Source: Torreya grandis (taxonomy: Eukaryota; Streptophyta; Pinopsida; Cupressales; Taxaceae). Taken from it: DNA of 64,000 nt. Every line of letters starts with the position of its first letter. Position 1 is the first letter of the stretch. The stretch spans positions 974,001 to 1,038,000 of the forward strand of contig JARHVA010003187.1 in the NCBI GenBank assembly GCA_037957365.1. The letters run 5' to 3'. Both the position numbers and the translations under genes were made by a program. The notes beneath the pieces are model-generated. The model saw nothing but the letters and a program-made list of their open reading frames with translations. It had not been told where the DNA came from and did no database searches. This document shows, piece by piece, positions 12,400-26,387 of this stretch.

Positions 12400-13552
12400 A
12401 GCCATTAATCTTCCTTCTAAGCTTCTAAGATTATGATACTTGGTAGCTCCATAGGCTCTCTTTATACCTTGTAAACATTCTTCATCACTTGAATTCTCTT
12501 GTTCCATGTGGAAGCATCATGTTTGATCTAGGTTCTTTTAATTTTTGACTCCACTCCTTCCATTGATCTTGAATGTAAAATCAAATGTGTGCCATTAATC
12601 TTCTTTCTACGAGATTAAATATGCTCCATCGATTTATTAAATGCATGATAAAAAGTGTAGTATTGATCCTATTATTTATTCACAAGTACAAGCATGGGAC
12701 ATTGATATGTTTGATTACTCATTGAGATTGTGACACTTGTCACTTTCACATTCCTTCTTAGTATCTTTGATTTGTTGACCTTTACTCATCATTAGATATT
12801 TGATCTATATCCATGATTGTGACACTTTTCATTCTCGCATTTGATCTTAGAATCCCTTGACATATTGATTCCATGCTCACCATCAGATTTCCATTACACT
12901 ATTAATGTGCATCATCGATCTTGTTATTTGACTAATTGACTCCAGCTTTGCATGTAGATTGTTTATATTTTCATCAAGATCCCTAGATTTTTCCACTTGG
13001 AAACACCATGTTTAATTAATTCTTATGAATAATTAAAATTAAAAAAGTAAGAGATTAGAGACATAAAAACTTAGGATAAATTTTAGACTAAGGTTCTAGA
13101 CATATTAAAAAACATGATAAAACTTAGGATAAAATTTACACTAGGTCTAAAATATAACAAAATATTCCCATTTAAATTTAAATCCCTTTAAAAATAAAAA
13201 TTAGACTAAAGCATTTAGACTAAAGTTTGTAACACAATTTAAACATAGATTTAATCAATTGACTAAAGACCAAAGGTTAACAAAAGGGTCAAAATAGCAT
13301 TAAAGCATAAAACCCCAAACATTGTTCATTCAAATGGAACTCCATTAAACCTACAACATGGAAACACAAGAATCAACTATTAACAATATTATATAAAGTC
13401 AAAGAAATATTATACTAGCATGTCAATTAAGCCAGATGAGAACCATGATACTCAAACAATACACCCTGATCAAGTGGGATGTCTAATTTATAGCATAATT
13501 TACAAAACAAGGGTCCTTATTTTTCTTAAATCGGGGTATGATGACCTCAATA
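12400..13552 (-). repeat. 5' LTR of the Tat element
   Basis: From about 12,960 to 13,552 it aligns with the left LTR (1-583). The outer boundary is at 13,552, where shared sequence stops (GACCTCAATA, one base off the canonical end). The inner boundary cannot be fixed because the matching part of the left LTR is outside the window; 12,400 is an estimate. Within 12,580-12,910 there are imperfect short repeats containing CATTAATCTTC and TGTGACACTT motifs. Confidence 0.7.
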
Positions 13553-13976
13553 AAGAGACAATAAAAGGAGTAGGGGTTTGTTTAATAAAAAATTGAGTTC
13601 TATATGATTTCTTTGGAATAAAATAAATATGAACATGTTTTTTTGCTCTAGATAACTGAATATGTTATGTAAGAGCATATGAGGATTCTATAGAATCCAT
13701 TATGTTTATTTGATGCAATGGTCTCTCATGTAAAGGTAGCCTAGGAAAAGATATTACATATTGCTTACACTTTCACAGAGTATTAACCTTAGTAGGTTTG
13801 ATAATGAACTATCTGGGTATAAATTTTTCTTCTTTTCATGGATTCTCATATGAAATTTTAGAAACTATAATTCCTTGATTGGCATGAATGTATTTAACAC
13901 ACCCTTGCACTGTAAAATGTATTGTGTGAAGTGTATGTATCAAACATTTTCCCAATAACATATAAAATAAACCTGT

Positions 13977-14219
13977 CTAAGGTATAATTGAAAATATATT
14001 AACCACATGTGCTAGACCCACCTTTAAAGGTAAGTCCATCTCACTAAAAATTGATGGTGAGGTCCCATGGAATAATCTAACTGATTTAATCAAAAGATTT
14101 AAATCATCGTGTATATAACCCAAATACATAAGTAATTTTGTGGTGAAAACATTCTTGATTACACCATTATCAATCACAATAATGTCTATAGGTTGGTGAT
14201 AAATATATGATCGAATCAA
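13977..14219 (-). pseudogene. Protease remnant of gypsy-related copy A
   Basis: An 80-codon frame contains YHQPIDIIVIDNGVIKNV and a LLMYLGY stretch. This matches the retropepsin region of plant Ty3 elements, with IDNGA-type active-site surroundings. Upstream, in a broken frame, lies the gag C-terminal linker. The same segment occurs in copy B at 25,998-26,195, where the active-site Ala and Ser are kept (IDNGAS). Decayed. Confidence 0.7.
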
Positions 14220-14499
14220 TAATGAATGAAAAAATGAGTCATCATCTACAATCTCACTGTCATTGAAAGTAATAAAAGGTCTTTAAACCACAAGAGTATT
14301 ATGTCATGTATAGCTACCAATTATCCCATATAATGAGTGTCATTAATGTGATATAGGAGGATGTGAATTATATGCCATTTGCACTTATGGATTCTTCTTA
14401 GTATGGTCTTACAAAGGATTGTTAAATATCTTCTAATTCTGGTGATCACCATGTTATGAACATGATTCCTATAGAGGATCATCAAATATAATTTTTTGG

Positions 14500-15955
14500 T
14501 CATCGATAAATTCTTGGATCTTATGTTTCAAGGTAAAACATCAGTTTGTAGAATTCCCAAGGCCTTGTTAATAGTCACAATAAGCATTTGAATCATATCC
14601 TTTGGGTATAGGTCAACTTGAATATCAACCTCTATATGATGAGAGAAAAATATGAGGTAACATTTCACAAGCCTCAGAAGTAATGAAGATAGAGACTTTT
14701 TTTAAGCATGTAAATTATCTCTTTAGTGTATTAGATAAGACAAGTTTCTTAGATTATTATGACACCACATTAACCATAATAGTGTTTTAATTTTCAGGTT
14801 TATAGGTTTCATATTATAACTTGTTTTGATAGTAAACTTGATATTTGATGTAGTTAGTATGTTTGCTACATACTTAAATTTGTTCAATGAGATAATTGTC
14901 ACTTCATGATCATGAATAATATGGAATAAGTCATCTAAAGATTTGAAATGATTGAAAACAATGGACTCATGTAATGGGAGAAGAAAACTTTTATAGAAGT
15001 TGTCTTGAATTTATTTATCTATAATTAGAATTGTCATTTATACCAAAATTTTCTTGTATCTTAAGACATATTAATTGATAGGATCACTGGTTCCTTGTTT
15101 GATCTTTATAATTTAGGTATAATAAGCCTTTTTGGTAATATTGGTATATTAGTATCCCAAAAAGTGATCCATAAGAGGTTTGAATTATTTTATTAATTGG
15201 ATTGGTATTTCGTAGAACCACTTTAGAGTATAATCCTTGAGGATCCTTGGAAATGGTTTACTTAAAATTTTATAATTTGAGGCATAATCAAGGCATGCCA
15301 CATAGAAATATCAAAAATGTTTTTAGGATCACCCTTTCCATCATAAAATGTGAAATTCAGTGCACAATTCCATTTGGAAAGGTGTGTAAATATATTTTAG
15401 GTGTAAGAGTGTTATGCAACATCTCTTGAGAATCAATAGCATAAGGTGATTTCATAGAATTTTGTTAATGATTTATAACCTTAGCTTGAAAAAGTGTTAG
15501 AGTTTTTAAAATAGGATGCACATCTTGATTACTAAGGTTTGAAGATTAAGAAGTCACTAACAGAGGTTTCCCATAGTTTGAGTGAATGTAAGCTTTAAAT
15601 TTGGTAATTGGTTTGAAGTATTAATGTTTCTCATGTAAGATGTAGCAATAGTAGCTTTAGGGATTAATGGTATAAACACATATCACATGCCCCCATTATA
15701 ATTATAAATTGGTGATGTTCTCATGGGGAAGGATATCGGTATAGAATTAGTTGTAGCAGCACCTAAGGATTCATCATTACTAGGTGTGGATGCCTTGGTC
15801 TTAGCATGTTTAGTGATTTCATCTCTTGTAACATACAAAAATGCATCCATTATCTCTTATTTTTATTAATATGAGTGAATAATGTTTATTTATCTTCCAT
15901 TTGAAAATGAGTCTTTTTAATAAAATTTTCCATTACTTACAAATGAAAAAATTAA
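14500..15955 (-). pseudogene. gag remnant of gypsy-related copy A
   Basis: Minus-strand translation near 14,590-14,480 gives NAYCDY, then a CFTLKHKIQEFIDD stretch, the Cys-containing end of Ty3 gag (the usual CDYH...C...LK..I layout). The start near 15,950 (MENF, then HFQMEDK) is confirmed by the longer open frame of copy B (45,164-45,388). Many stops interrupt the 1.45 kb between them, several at positions where copy B or the family has Gln. Confidence 0.65.
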
Positions 15956-18419
15956 AATTTGAAATAAAGTACAATAAACTAAAATCCTACCTAACTAAAA
16001 ACTCCTAGCAGACTAAAAACCTTAGGAGTTGGATTTTTTTGCATTCGCATAGGTTGGGTACAAAAAAATTTTAACCCTAAATTGATATGGATCAATATGG
16101 TATAGGTTACACATATATAAATGAATAAGCACAAGGATGATAAATAGATCTATAACATTCCAATTAACTACAAATTCAAATAAATAATATTCTAAATTTA
16201 ATGTTGAGATATGTTAAACATAATAAATACAACTATTGATTGGAATTATAATAAATGGAAAACAATATTACTTATCTTGTTTACTATGTGCATGTAAATA
16301 TTATATAGAATAAGATAGAGGTAGACTAGATCTAGTTTTTATATCAATCATCAACTTTTATAAATATTCAGTGTATGGTGTTACATGCTTGCATTAGATT
16401 CAGACTATTGCATCGAATTTGGTGTCTTAGTTAGATGCACATATCTATAATAGAATAGTGGTTGGATCTAGATGTGACCATCTGGAGCCTTCTAGTTTTT
16501 CTTTTGCCTTTTCTTTGGTATGCACATATCTTGTTCATAGACTATTATTCCTTTTTGAATGATCAAACCCTAACTTATTCACCCTTGGAGTTACTATTGG
16601 AAAATGGATTAGTTGGCACACGGTGTCGAGATTCCCAAAGGACCCCTCTATCAATGGGTGCTACCTACATAGCCAATACTCTGAAGAGGTCCCCATACTT
16701 ATATAATTTTCTACTACATGTTGGATTTTTTGTGCATAAATATGCAATGAGTGATAATTAAGTACATAGAGTGACCTTGCTTGTAACTTGTCAAATATGG
16801 CTCATGGAAAGATCCTTCAGTATTTTAGACCTATGAGGATAGTTTTCCTATACTTGATATGTAAATAAGGATGAATATGGTATATTTAATATTTTGAATT
16901 CTTGATTGAGTGATTTTATTAAGTTTCCTTGTGAGCTAGTATGTGTTTTTTGAGGTGAGGAATGAATGAGTATTGTTCATGAATATATACCAATTATTTT
17001 GATAAGTATCTCATATTAAATAACTTATTTTGACCATAAAGACATGTTACGATTGTAAAAATGATGAATTTATGGCACTAGACACTTAGTTTGGCACATG
17101 ACACTTGTTTCAATGTAGGCATATAACTGGGATGTAAGTGTTTCTGAATATGGAAAATAGTTCTAAGTCTAAAACTTGCATGGGATGATAATAAGCATGT
17201 TTATATCATTTTTAGCAACATATAAGGCCTTGTCATCATAATAATATAAGGTTAGACTAAGAAATAATAAATAGGCATAAGAAATAACTATGTGAGCCTT
17301 TCAACAGTAGGAACATCTTGGAACTAAAGGGTACAACCATGAGAAGTACTTTACAAGTATACAATACTAAGCTGATATATAATTCATATTTAGTATCTAC
17401 ATGAATATATTTTAATATTTAATGAAAACATTTATCATGTTTGTGTGAAACTCTGTCAGCACAAAACATGGTTGTGAAAACATAGAGTTTTATGTAGTCA
17501 CAAATAATTTAAATACCATGTGTGGCCTCCACATAACTTAGATAATTAGGGTGGCATCCATTAGAATTATAATATGCATGCACAAAAATTGGCCTCGTTG
17601 AGGCTTAAATCCTCTATGGTCACTTAATAAAATAGATTTGTCGATCATGATGAATACATAGAGGTACATGTGTGGCCTATAAGATGTTAAAACTTAGGAT
17701 TGTGAATAAAAATGTTACACAAAATGTGATCTCAAAAATTACCTTAATCTTATTAAATTGTTTACAAAATTGCCTATTCACCTTGTATGCTCCTACATTA
17801 GTAATACTTAATGTCAAGGGAAACTTTTTACATAAATATAAATATTTTTTTCTTACAACACCTTATAATTTTGATTCATTATATTTATAATAACTTTAAA
17901 TAATTCATGATGGTGTGTAAGTCCACATCATAAAACAAAACAAATTTTATCCTGCATATCAAACTGATCTTTTCCTTCAATTTTACTCTTCTTTCACTTT
18001 GTCATTATTTTAGTTGAGGCTCCTTCGTAAAATTGTTAATAATATCATAAGCCAAAATTTCCTTACATATTATACTTTATCTTTTACAATTTAAAAAATA
18101 CTTTTAATTTTTTCAAAAAATTATTTTTTTATGTAGATAGGCATTCACTAACCATATTGAGCCTTATGTTTTGTACTTAGATGATGGTCCATAACACATG
18201 TTGGAGGATGAATACAATAACATCACCCTAATTCTAACTCATGGTGCATGTCAAAATGATTATGTCACAAGAATATATAATGGTCGATGGTTTTTTATTG
18301 TTGTTAGAAACACAATGGCTAATATAGAAGGCTAAGTAGTTAATAAATTCAAATAATGGAATGAGTATTATTTTTACCATGTTGATAAGCCTTTTGTCTA
18401 AATAACATAAATAATTCAA
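15956..18419. other. Non-coding 5' region of gypsy-related copy A
   Basis: Collinear with 45,389-48,100 of copy B. A plus-strand frame at 16,462-16,761 is broken in copy B and is not accepted as a gene. A short hairpin-like motif, ATACTAAG...TTTAGTAT, lies at about 17,364-17,397 (copy B about 46,793), and a similar one recurs at about 23,350 outside the element. Confidence 0.5.
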
Positions 18420-19760
18420 AAAGTTTCCATTTTTTTTAATAGTATTATGTTTTTTGATGGCTTGAAATCATTGGCTTCTTGTAAATAGAGCATTTTTAAT
18501 TCTTATTTATTTTGATGGTAAATATGTTGTGAAAATTCTATTTATGTTTAATTGGTTTTAGGTTTTAAGAGATGGAATTTCATGGATAACTATGTGGACA
18601 AGTGCAAGTAGGATTTATCCTTTGAACAACATAAATAATTGGTTGTGTTCACATTTTTTAGTATTATGATGTTTGAAGACATGGAATCATTATCTTTTTG
18701 TAAACAAATTTCTGTTAATTCTCTTTTGTTTAGTGGTAACAAGAAAATGAAACCCTCATATTTTATGGATTGATGCCCAAAGAATATAAACTCAACATGT
18801 AACCATTTTTGAATGAGTTAACATGGTGTATTATAATAACCCTCTTTTTTCTAAATGATTATATTGGTTGTTCGTAATTCTCTATGACTACTTGATGGCA
18901 TGGAATCATTAAATTCTTGTAAAGAGAGATTTGTTGATGCTCCTTTTATTTAATGTAACTATATCATGTAAGCACTATTTTTTTTTTTTTGGAATTCTTG
19001 TTTAAGAGAAGGAATTAATTGGGAAACTATGTGGACAAGTGAAGGCAGGATTTGTTAATTGAATAACACAAATAAATAGATCTTTATTTATGCTCTTTTA
19101 TTTGTGGAAGTGGGACATTGAATCCTTGATATTTTGATAGATGGATGCATATAGACTAGTGACTAGACATACAACCTTTACCAGGTGATTTATTATGATG
19201 TATCAAAATCACCCATTTTTATGAATGGTTATATGTTTTGTTCATTGTGCATTATGGCTACTTCATCCCATGTTATCATCAGTTATTTTAAATAGACACG
19301 TTGATGCTCTTTTTTCCACTTTTAGTGGGACAATGAATCCCTACCTTTTGATATCTCAATGTGCATAGACTAGATACATGATGTTCAACCATTTCTAGAT
19401 GAGTTACCAAGATTTTAGAGTTATTTCCCCCCACCTCACCCCCCCTAGTTATTTTATAGATGATTATACATTATACATTTATGTTTATCTATGACTACTC
19501 AATACATTTATTTTCCCCATGAACTTCTTTATATGCCTTTATATTTTTTGTTTCTTTTTGGGTAGAATATTGTTTTAATCTGTGGACAAGTTCCATTGGT
19601 GTGAACAATTGAATGAAGGTAAGTTTTATCCTATGAAAAACACAATGAATTTTTTTTTCTTCATTTTTAAATAGATTTATGTTGTTTGACATAATGGAAT
19701 CATTGGATTTTTGTAAACTGAGCCCTATTATTTCCCTTTTAAGTTTCCTCGAACTAAATG
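18420..19760. repeat. Degenerate ~218-bp tandem repeats (copy A)
   Basis: The motif TGGAATCATT followed by a TTCTTGTAAA-like stretch recurs at about 18,467, 18,684, 18,901 and 19,690, usually preceded by TTTGATGGCA and followed by GTGGACAAGTG. In copy B it recurs at about 48,178, 48,400, 48,614 and 48,834, giving a period near 218 bp. Copy A has lost at least one unit. Confidence 0.55.
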
Positions 19761-20837
19761 CCTTTAGATTTGGCTAGGACATATTAGAATCATGGTCTTT
19801 AAAATCATTAGCTTCTTGGTTTAGTTTTAAACATTTAAGGGAATTAAACCCACAAATTGACATTTATATTATATTTTATTGTATATTATTCTATAATATT
19901 ATGTATGATTATATAAAAATTATAATTATATAGTTATATAATGTTAGATTTATTCAAATGATAATAATGTTAATATTGTTGATATAAAATGTAAATAGTT
20001 GTATAATATTATAATTTATATATTTGTATAATAATAGTTATAATATAGATAGGATACAATGTTATTTTGAATTCTATTTGTAAATAAGGAAAACCATTTT
20101 TTTTTTAAAATTTAGTTTAAATGAGAATAATTTTAACATTGGTATGATGTTTTGGGTGGGAAAATGTTGTAGGTAGCAAGTTTGTTTTGGAAAGAATTTA
20201 TTTTTTCATGAAATTGGGTTGTACATTGGTATGCATGAAACAAAATTAATTGTGTGCAATGATTTATTTCTTGAAAATTTTATTTCTTAATTGGTTTCTT
20301 CATTTGATTTGTAGGAAAAAAAATCTTTAATTGATAAAATTTTCATTTCATGTGTGTGTGTGTTTAGAGTAGGTTTCATAGTTACATTACATTATTTTTC
20401 ATTATGATAAACAACTAAGGATTTTAAAATCAGCTTAAAATTGTAATTATTATTATTTTTAGCTATAGTAAACTACAGAATGATCAATATCAATAAATGT
20501 ATGACATCATTTGTCTAATTTAGAATTTAGGCACTCGCACTTTCATTGAAGCCAGTAATTGGTGTGTGTCAATGGAATTATTTCTAGTATGAAACAAATA
20601 TGATATATCGCAAACTTGATGGTAGATTGTGTTGAAACAAGAGTTTTATAAGTTACCTAATAAGTAAATCATCACTATAAAACTAAAATTTTAGAATTAT
20701 TGATTCCTTAGCCATTTGGTTGGATTTGTTGAATATTTGAAATTGATTAGGTTTCAAATAAAGGTTTAATTGAATATTTTATTATTTCTAGGATCAAAGA
20801 GTTATTTTTCATAGCTATAATATATTTTGAAATTTTA

Positions 20838-21056
<219 letters not shown>

Positions 21057-22961
21057 TATATACATAATGTGTGTGTTTCCTTTAGATGTAGTGAATTTAC
21101 AATTATTAAATCATGATTCCATTAATTATTTATTTGAAAAATTAAATTATTGTTAATAATAAAATATTTACTTAATAGAATTATCATTTATTTAATCAAA
21201 GATGAGGTAGCTTGAATAATTGTTGAAGAATTGTTTTATATTTTGATTGATTTTTAAATATTGAATGTGTTAGTATCTTTGTGTCTAGTTTTAAGTATTT
21301 AAAGTACTATTTTTCTTAATAATAACAAATAATTATTTTCTTTGAATACAATGTGAGATTATATAATGGATTAAAAAATTAAATATTATATTGTATGTTT
21401 TACTTAATTATTAAAATCTTAATGTAATTTAAAATTAATATGATCTTTTAAATATGATAATGCATTAAATACTTATTTTATCAATTATTTTGAATAATTA
21501 GTAAATAAAAAATATTAAATTTATTTGAGTCAATTCTATTTGTTATTCTGAATATTTTTTTCTCATAACTTGGAATGTTATGTTTTAATTAACTAATGAT
21601 TTATGTTAAAACTAACATATCATTAAACAAGATCATTGCACTTACATATATTTTGTGGCATGTCAAATAGAGGAAAATATGAAAAGATGTGAAACAAACA
21701 ATAGTTTGATAGATGGGATAATATTAACAACACCACACTTTATGAAAAAGAAAATTTTAATAGATCACACTTTTTTTATAAAATTTTGCATTGTAGACTA
21801 CCAAAACCTCCATCACCAGAGTTAATAATGATGGTGAAAGCTCAGATGAATTTTTTTGAAGCATATGTTATTTATTTAAAAAACAAATTGTAAGTTTGGG
21901 CCTTTATATAAAGGCTTCAATATTGTTTAGATTAGTGTCTATTATACTAAAAAAATATGAACCTAGACATATATTAGAAAAAAAATAGGTATAAAGGTTT
22001 TGAACTCAAGGAAATAAAATATTATTTCGATCACACATACAAAATTCCAAAAGAAAAGAAATAAATTTTTGTTAAACTAAAACTATAGATATTGATTGTA
22101 ATTTTTTTGGAATATATATAATATAATTTTATAGTATAATTTTTTAATTCAAAAAATTAATATTAAACATTGTTGTGTGTGTGTGTCTAAGTGAATAAAC
22201 ACTCACTTGAAGTGATACAATGTTTTTATTGTGTCAGTATTTTATTCTATGTGCTGATGACAATCTCATTGATATTTGTCTTATTATTGATATGGTCTTA
22301 TTTATAATTGTCCTTTTCAATTGAACAAAGATAAATATAAGATTTTTTAAGTTGTAGTTATTAAAAATAACTTTATTTTTGCATTATTTTTATGGATTTA
22401 ATTGTTTTTGTAGTGTTTGGATTTATAAATTTCATATTAGTTGATAAACATTGATATCATCATGATGTTACATCTATAAATAAAAATATTTATTTTCCTT
22501 ATCTTAAAGGAGACATTGAAATAAAATATTTTTTTTGAAAATATTACATTTGAAAACAAGTATTTTGAAAAATAAATCCAATGCTCTTGTTGCATCCAAT
22601 GAGATAGAAGAAGGATCTCCTATAAATATTATTAAGTTTCAATGTAGAAAATTCAAAGATGAAATGTCATAATTGCTTGTTTTAATTTTGATTTTGTACA
22701 CAAGTAACATTTTTCCATCTTAGTTTTTCTCCAAATTAATCATGTAATTTATTTTCAATTAGTATTTTTGTGATACTAGAATTATAGATTATTGCATCCC
22801 ATTGTAGTAAGATTGGGAACTCAACATGTATATCAAAGACATACAATACATAAATGTGAATGGTTTCTTTTGCAAGTGTCTTTTCCTCACATACCAATAT
22901 TAGTACTCCAAAGACTATTGGGATGCTTTCCATGGGTAATAATACTACAAATATTATTTTC

Positions 22962-23263
22962 CCTATTAGTGCATTAACTACAAGAAAAAATCAATTATCA
23001 AAAAAGGAAGGAGTCTTAGCAAAGACCTACCTTTAAGAGTATGAAAATAAGGAAAAATATGTAGGATTGTTTGGATTTAATTTTGTTGATAGTGATAAAG
23101 TAAAAATATGAATGACATATTTCAATGACACTATAGATGAATTTAATAACCAATATGAATATGGAAAAAATTATGTGCTATCGAATGGAGTTATTAGAGA
23201 AGAAAATAAGATGTATACTCATTATAATCATTTCAATCATTCATTTGAAATAACTATATAGTT
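22962..23263 (+). pseudogene. RPA1-like DNA-binding domain A fragment
   Basis: One continuous reading frame encodes a fragment resembling the large subunit of replication protein A, the eukaryotic single-strand DNA-binding complex. It reads PISAL at 22,962, GVLAKTYL at 23,010, then EYENKEKYVGLFGFNFVDSD, then TYFNDTIDEFNNQYEYGKNY, then a SFEIT end. The order (ISAL, linker, F-FD-VDS, FN, D-F, G-Y, FEIT) is that of the OB fold of domain A. Stops at 23,034 (TAA), 23,109 (TGA) and 23,261 (TAG) kill it, but the frame is otherwise unbroken for about 100 codons. It lies just outside the right end of copy A. Transduplicated exon or degenerate retrocopy are both possible. Confidence 0.7.
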
Positions 23264-23688
23264 TGCAATGAGAATAAGTAATTTTTATGAAGAAATTGAA
23301 GGAATATAAATGCATAATTAAATTTTAATCTACTAATGAAATTTATAATTATAAAATACTAAGGTGATATAAAATTCATATTTAGTATCTACAATTTCCC
23401 TTCCTTTAATCTACTAAGTAAAATGCTAGTTTAAAGGAAAAAAAATTGTAACTAGGTGTGTATAACATACCTTGTCTTTACGTGAGTCCTAATTGAGTGA
23501 TTTATCAGTGATTGATCTAAAACTAAGAGCATGTTATAGTATATAATCATTGAATATAATATGAATTTGAAAGTTTGAAATGGTATGAATGTAAAGAGAT
23601 AATGGTTAGGGCTACATCTGTGTATCGACAAAACCATCTTTCCTTTCTAAAATTTTATTTGAAAATATGTTTCATTATTATTATTTTT

Positions 23689-23693
23689 GTGTG

Positions 23694-23770
<77 letters not shown>
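23689..23770. repeat. (GT)n(AG)n compound microsatellite
   Basis: About ten GT units (23,689-23,708) run directly into about 31 AG units (23,709-23,770). The open frames across it are artefacts. Confidence 0.95.
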
Positions 23771-23774
<4 letters not shown>

Positions 23775-25534
23775 GATGACAACATGCCCCCCACCTTGGA
23801 GGAAAAGTGAGTTTCTACCCAGGAGTTGAGGTTAACTCAATCATGCAACCCAATCATACTTATAACATAGTAAACATGAGTTATCCAGTCAAATCACACT
23901 ATATATATGGTGAATCTAGATTATTTATTCAATTATAAATTATAAAATTGGTAATATTGAATGATTTTATCATCTCAACCTTACCAAAATTTAAATCAAC
24001 TACTATAGTAGATTGGTTCAATAATAGTCCATAAAATTCCATCATGGTGTATTCTAAAGTCCATAAAAATATTTGAAATCTAAAAATGATTGTGATTTTA
24101 TAATTTAAGGTTCCCTTTTCATGGCATATTCACCTCATATATGACTCAAGCTAAAACCTAGGCATGATAATGGTACCAATGTATAGAATGCTACCACAAA
24201 TGTGTATCTGAATTATATAACTATGCAATTTGACCAATTTGAAAATTTTCAAGTATGTAAGACATGCTCCCATCACATTCCCCTCCTATAATATGAAAAT
24301 AATAAATTTTGTAAGTGTGGAGAACATTTTTTCTTAACATTCCTCCATTAAATATATAACTAAGAATAATGTGGGAGTCATGCATCTATGACATGACTCC
24401 ATTAATATACCCCCCCACCTTTGAGGTGAATAGATGTCTAAAATGGTAGTCACCTTATCTCAAAATGATAATATAACTGTATAATTTTTGAATGTATCAT
24501 GTAAGATATATAAAAATCATATATAGGGAATTATAAGATTGAGGAATGCAGAATGTGATCACATTAAGGCCTAAGATGCATGATATAAATCATGGAAATG
24601 TTGAGATAGTGACATTTCAAGATAAAAAAGAAATCAATCACACACACAAGAGAATTCAAAATCAAATCAAAATAAAATATTCCAAAGAGACCTCAGATGA
24701 TGGGCATGTTCAAATGCTTCACAATGGAAGGGACATGAACTAGTCAAATGTCCATACAAGAAGCAATGCAATATTCAAATCTCAAAGTAAGTGAACAAAG
24801 GCATAGGGGACAAAAAATGGAGCATATTTAAATTCCCAAACAAGAAGGACATTAGTAAGCAATGCAAGACACTTAAGGAAGAGCATAAAAGGAAAACATA
24901 GAACATAAGCAGCCAACATAAACATATCATACTAGTCCCTGGATAATTGTGTTAGAAAAAAAAACATTAAGTACATAGAGTATAAAGTAAACTATGAAAT
25001 ATTTAATCATAGATAAATAAATATGTAAGTATAAAATCTCAATCATGATAATGGAAAATGATCATAGAATAATGCAACCTGGGTGTATTATGATCAAATA
25101 AGTGTATTCCCCCAATGTCCAAATTACATGAGTAGAGGGAAGGCCCAACATATAAAAGTGCATATATCATGTGCCTAGGTATGCCTCTATCACATTCACA
25201 AGATGCATGAAATATATGTGTATATAGAAAGGAATGATATGTTATCTACCAATATGTAACTAGCAACATATATGCTAAAGAAATAAAAAATATGTAAATG
25301 CTGAAAATATTTTTAGATTTTTTATTTTTTTAAATTTTTCTTGTATTTTTGATATATTGAAAAAAAATGACTATGATTTGATCTCATCCAAAGGATGTTC
25401 ATATGTATCTCCCCACTAAGAACCTAGTGTAATAAACTAGTGGTACTACTAAGAAACATGTATACATGTAATATTTGGCACTATAGAATATGTAATGCTC
25501 AATATATGTATAATAGGACTTTGTGGTTGTGAAT
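23771..25534. other. Non-coding stretch left of copy B
   Basis: No protein motif found on either strand. It may include the 3' part of copy B, because copy A is cut by the Tat element at the equivalent point and cannot be compared. It holds one copy of the palindrome AATGTGATCACATT at about 24,552-24,565, the same motif that is clustered inside the DNA transposon. Confidence 0.5.
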
Positions 25535-25997
25535 AGAAAATAAGAGTAGGGGTTCATGGAACCAATTATTGAGTGCTATATGGATTCTTCAGAATAGAAT
25601 AAATATGAACATGTTTTGTTTTTTATATATAAATGAATATGTAGTGTAAGAGTATATGAGGACTTGGTGGAATCCACTATGTATCTTTCATCTAATGATC
25701 TCTTATGTACTAGTAACCTATGAAATGGGATTACATATTGCTTACCCTTTCATAGAGGATTGACCTTAGTAGATTTGATAATTAACTATTTGGGTATAAA
25801 TGTTTATTCATCCAATAGATGCTCATATAGAATTTTAGAAACTATAATTACCTAATTATCTTGAATGTATTTAACACACCGATATGCTATATAAGGTATT
25901 TCATGAAGTTTATGTATCCAAGGTCATCCCAATAAAATATCAAAGACACCTCCATAAGTTATAACTAAAATGTATTAACCACATGTGGTGGACCTAT

Positions 25998-26195
25998 CTA
26001 TAAAGGTAAGTCAATCTCACTAATAACTTTTTTTGAGGTCGCATCGAATGATCTAACTAATTTAGTCAAAGGATATAAAACATCATATTTATAACCCAAA
26101 TACGTAAGTAATGTCATGGTGTAAACATTCTTGCTTGCACCATTATCAATCATAACTTTGTGTATAGGTTGGTGATAAGGATATGATAGAATCAA
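25998..26195 (-). pseudogene. Protease remnant of gypsy-related copy B
   Basis: A 65-codon frame with YHQPIHKVMIDNGASKNVY and a LLTYLGY stretch, the same protein as at 13,977-14,219 in copy A. The active-site block IDNGAS is better kept than in copy A. The gag that should precede it is now about 17.5 kb away, beyond the DNA transposon (43,921-45,388). Not functional. Confidence 0.7.
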
Positions 26196-26387
26196 TCATT
26201 AATGAAGATATGAGGCATCATTCACAATCTCACTATCATCAAAAGTAATATAAGCTCTTTGAACCATAAGAGTTCTATATCACATATAAGTACCAATAAT
26301 CTAATCTAATAGGTGACCATAATGTGATAGAGGAGGATTTACATTATATGCCATTTTAAATTTTGTATTCTTCTTAGAATGGTTTAT

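Larger units (their letters stand above)
1..13552 (-). mobile_element. Decayed Ty3/gypsy (Tat-lineage) LTR retrotransposon
   Basis: Two diverged direct repeats (1-583 and about 12,400-13,552) flank minus-strand remnants in retrotransposon order: upstream ORF, gag, protease, archaeal-type RNase H, RT, RNase H, integrase. Integrase after RNase H marks Ty3/gypsy; the second RNase H and the WGLDIIG integrase motif point to the Tat lineage. The right LTR ends inside a gypsy-related repeat (copy A) that copy B shows to be continuous, so this element inserted into copy A. The left flank and its target duplication are outside the window. Every frame holds stops or shifts, so it is dead. I found no convincing primer binding site or polypurine tract. 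Confidence 0.85.

Noticed and set aside
16462..16761. A 99-codon plus-strand ORF
   Set aside because: The matching part of copy B (about 45,900-46,190) is broken, no domain is visible, and it runs against the element.
22962..23263. A functional RPA1 exon
   Set aside because: Three in-frame stops in about 100 codons and no neighbouring exons recognised.
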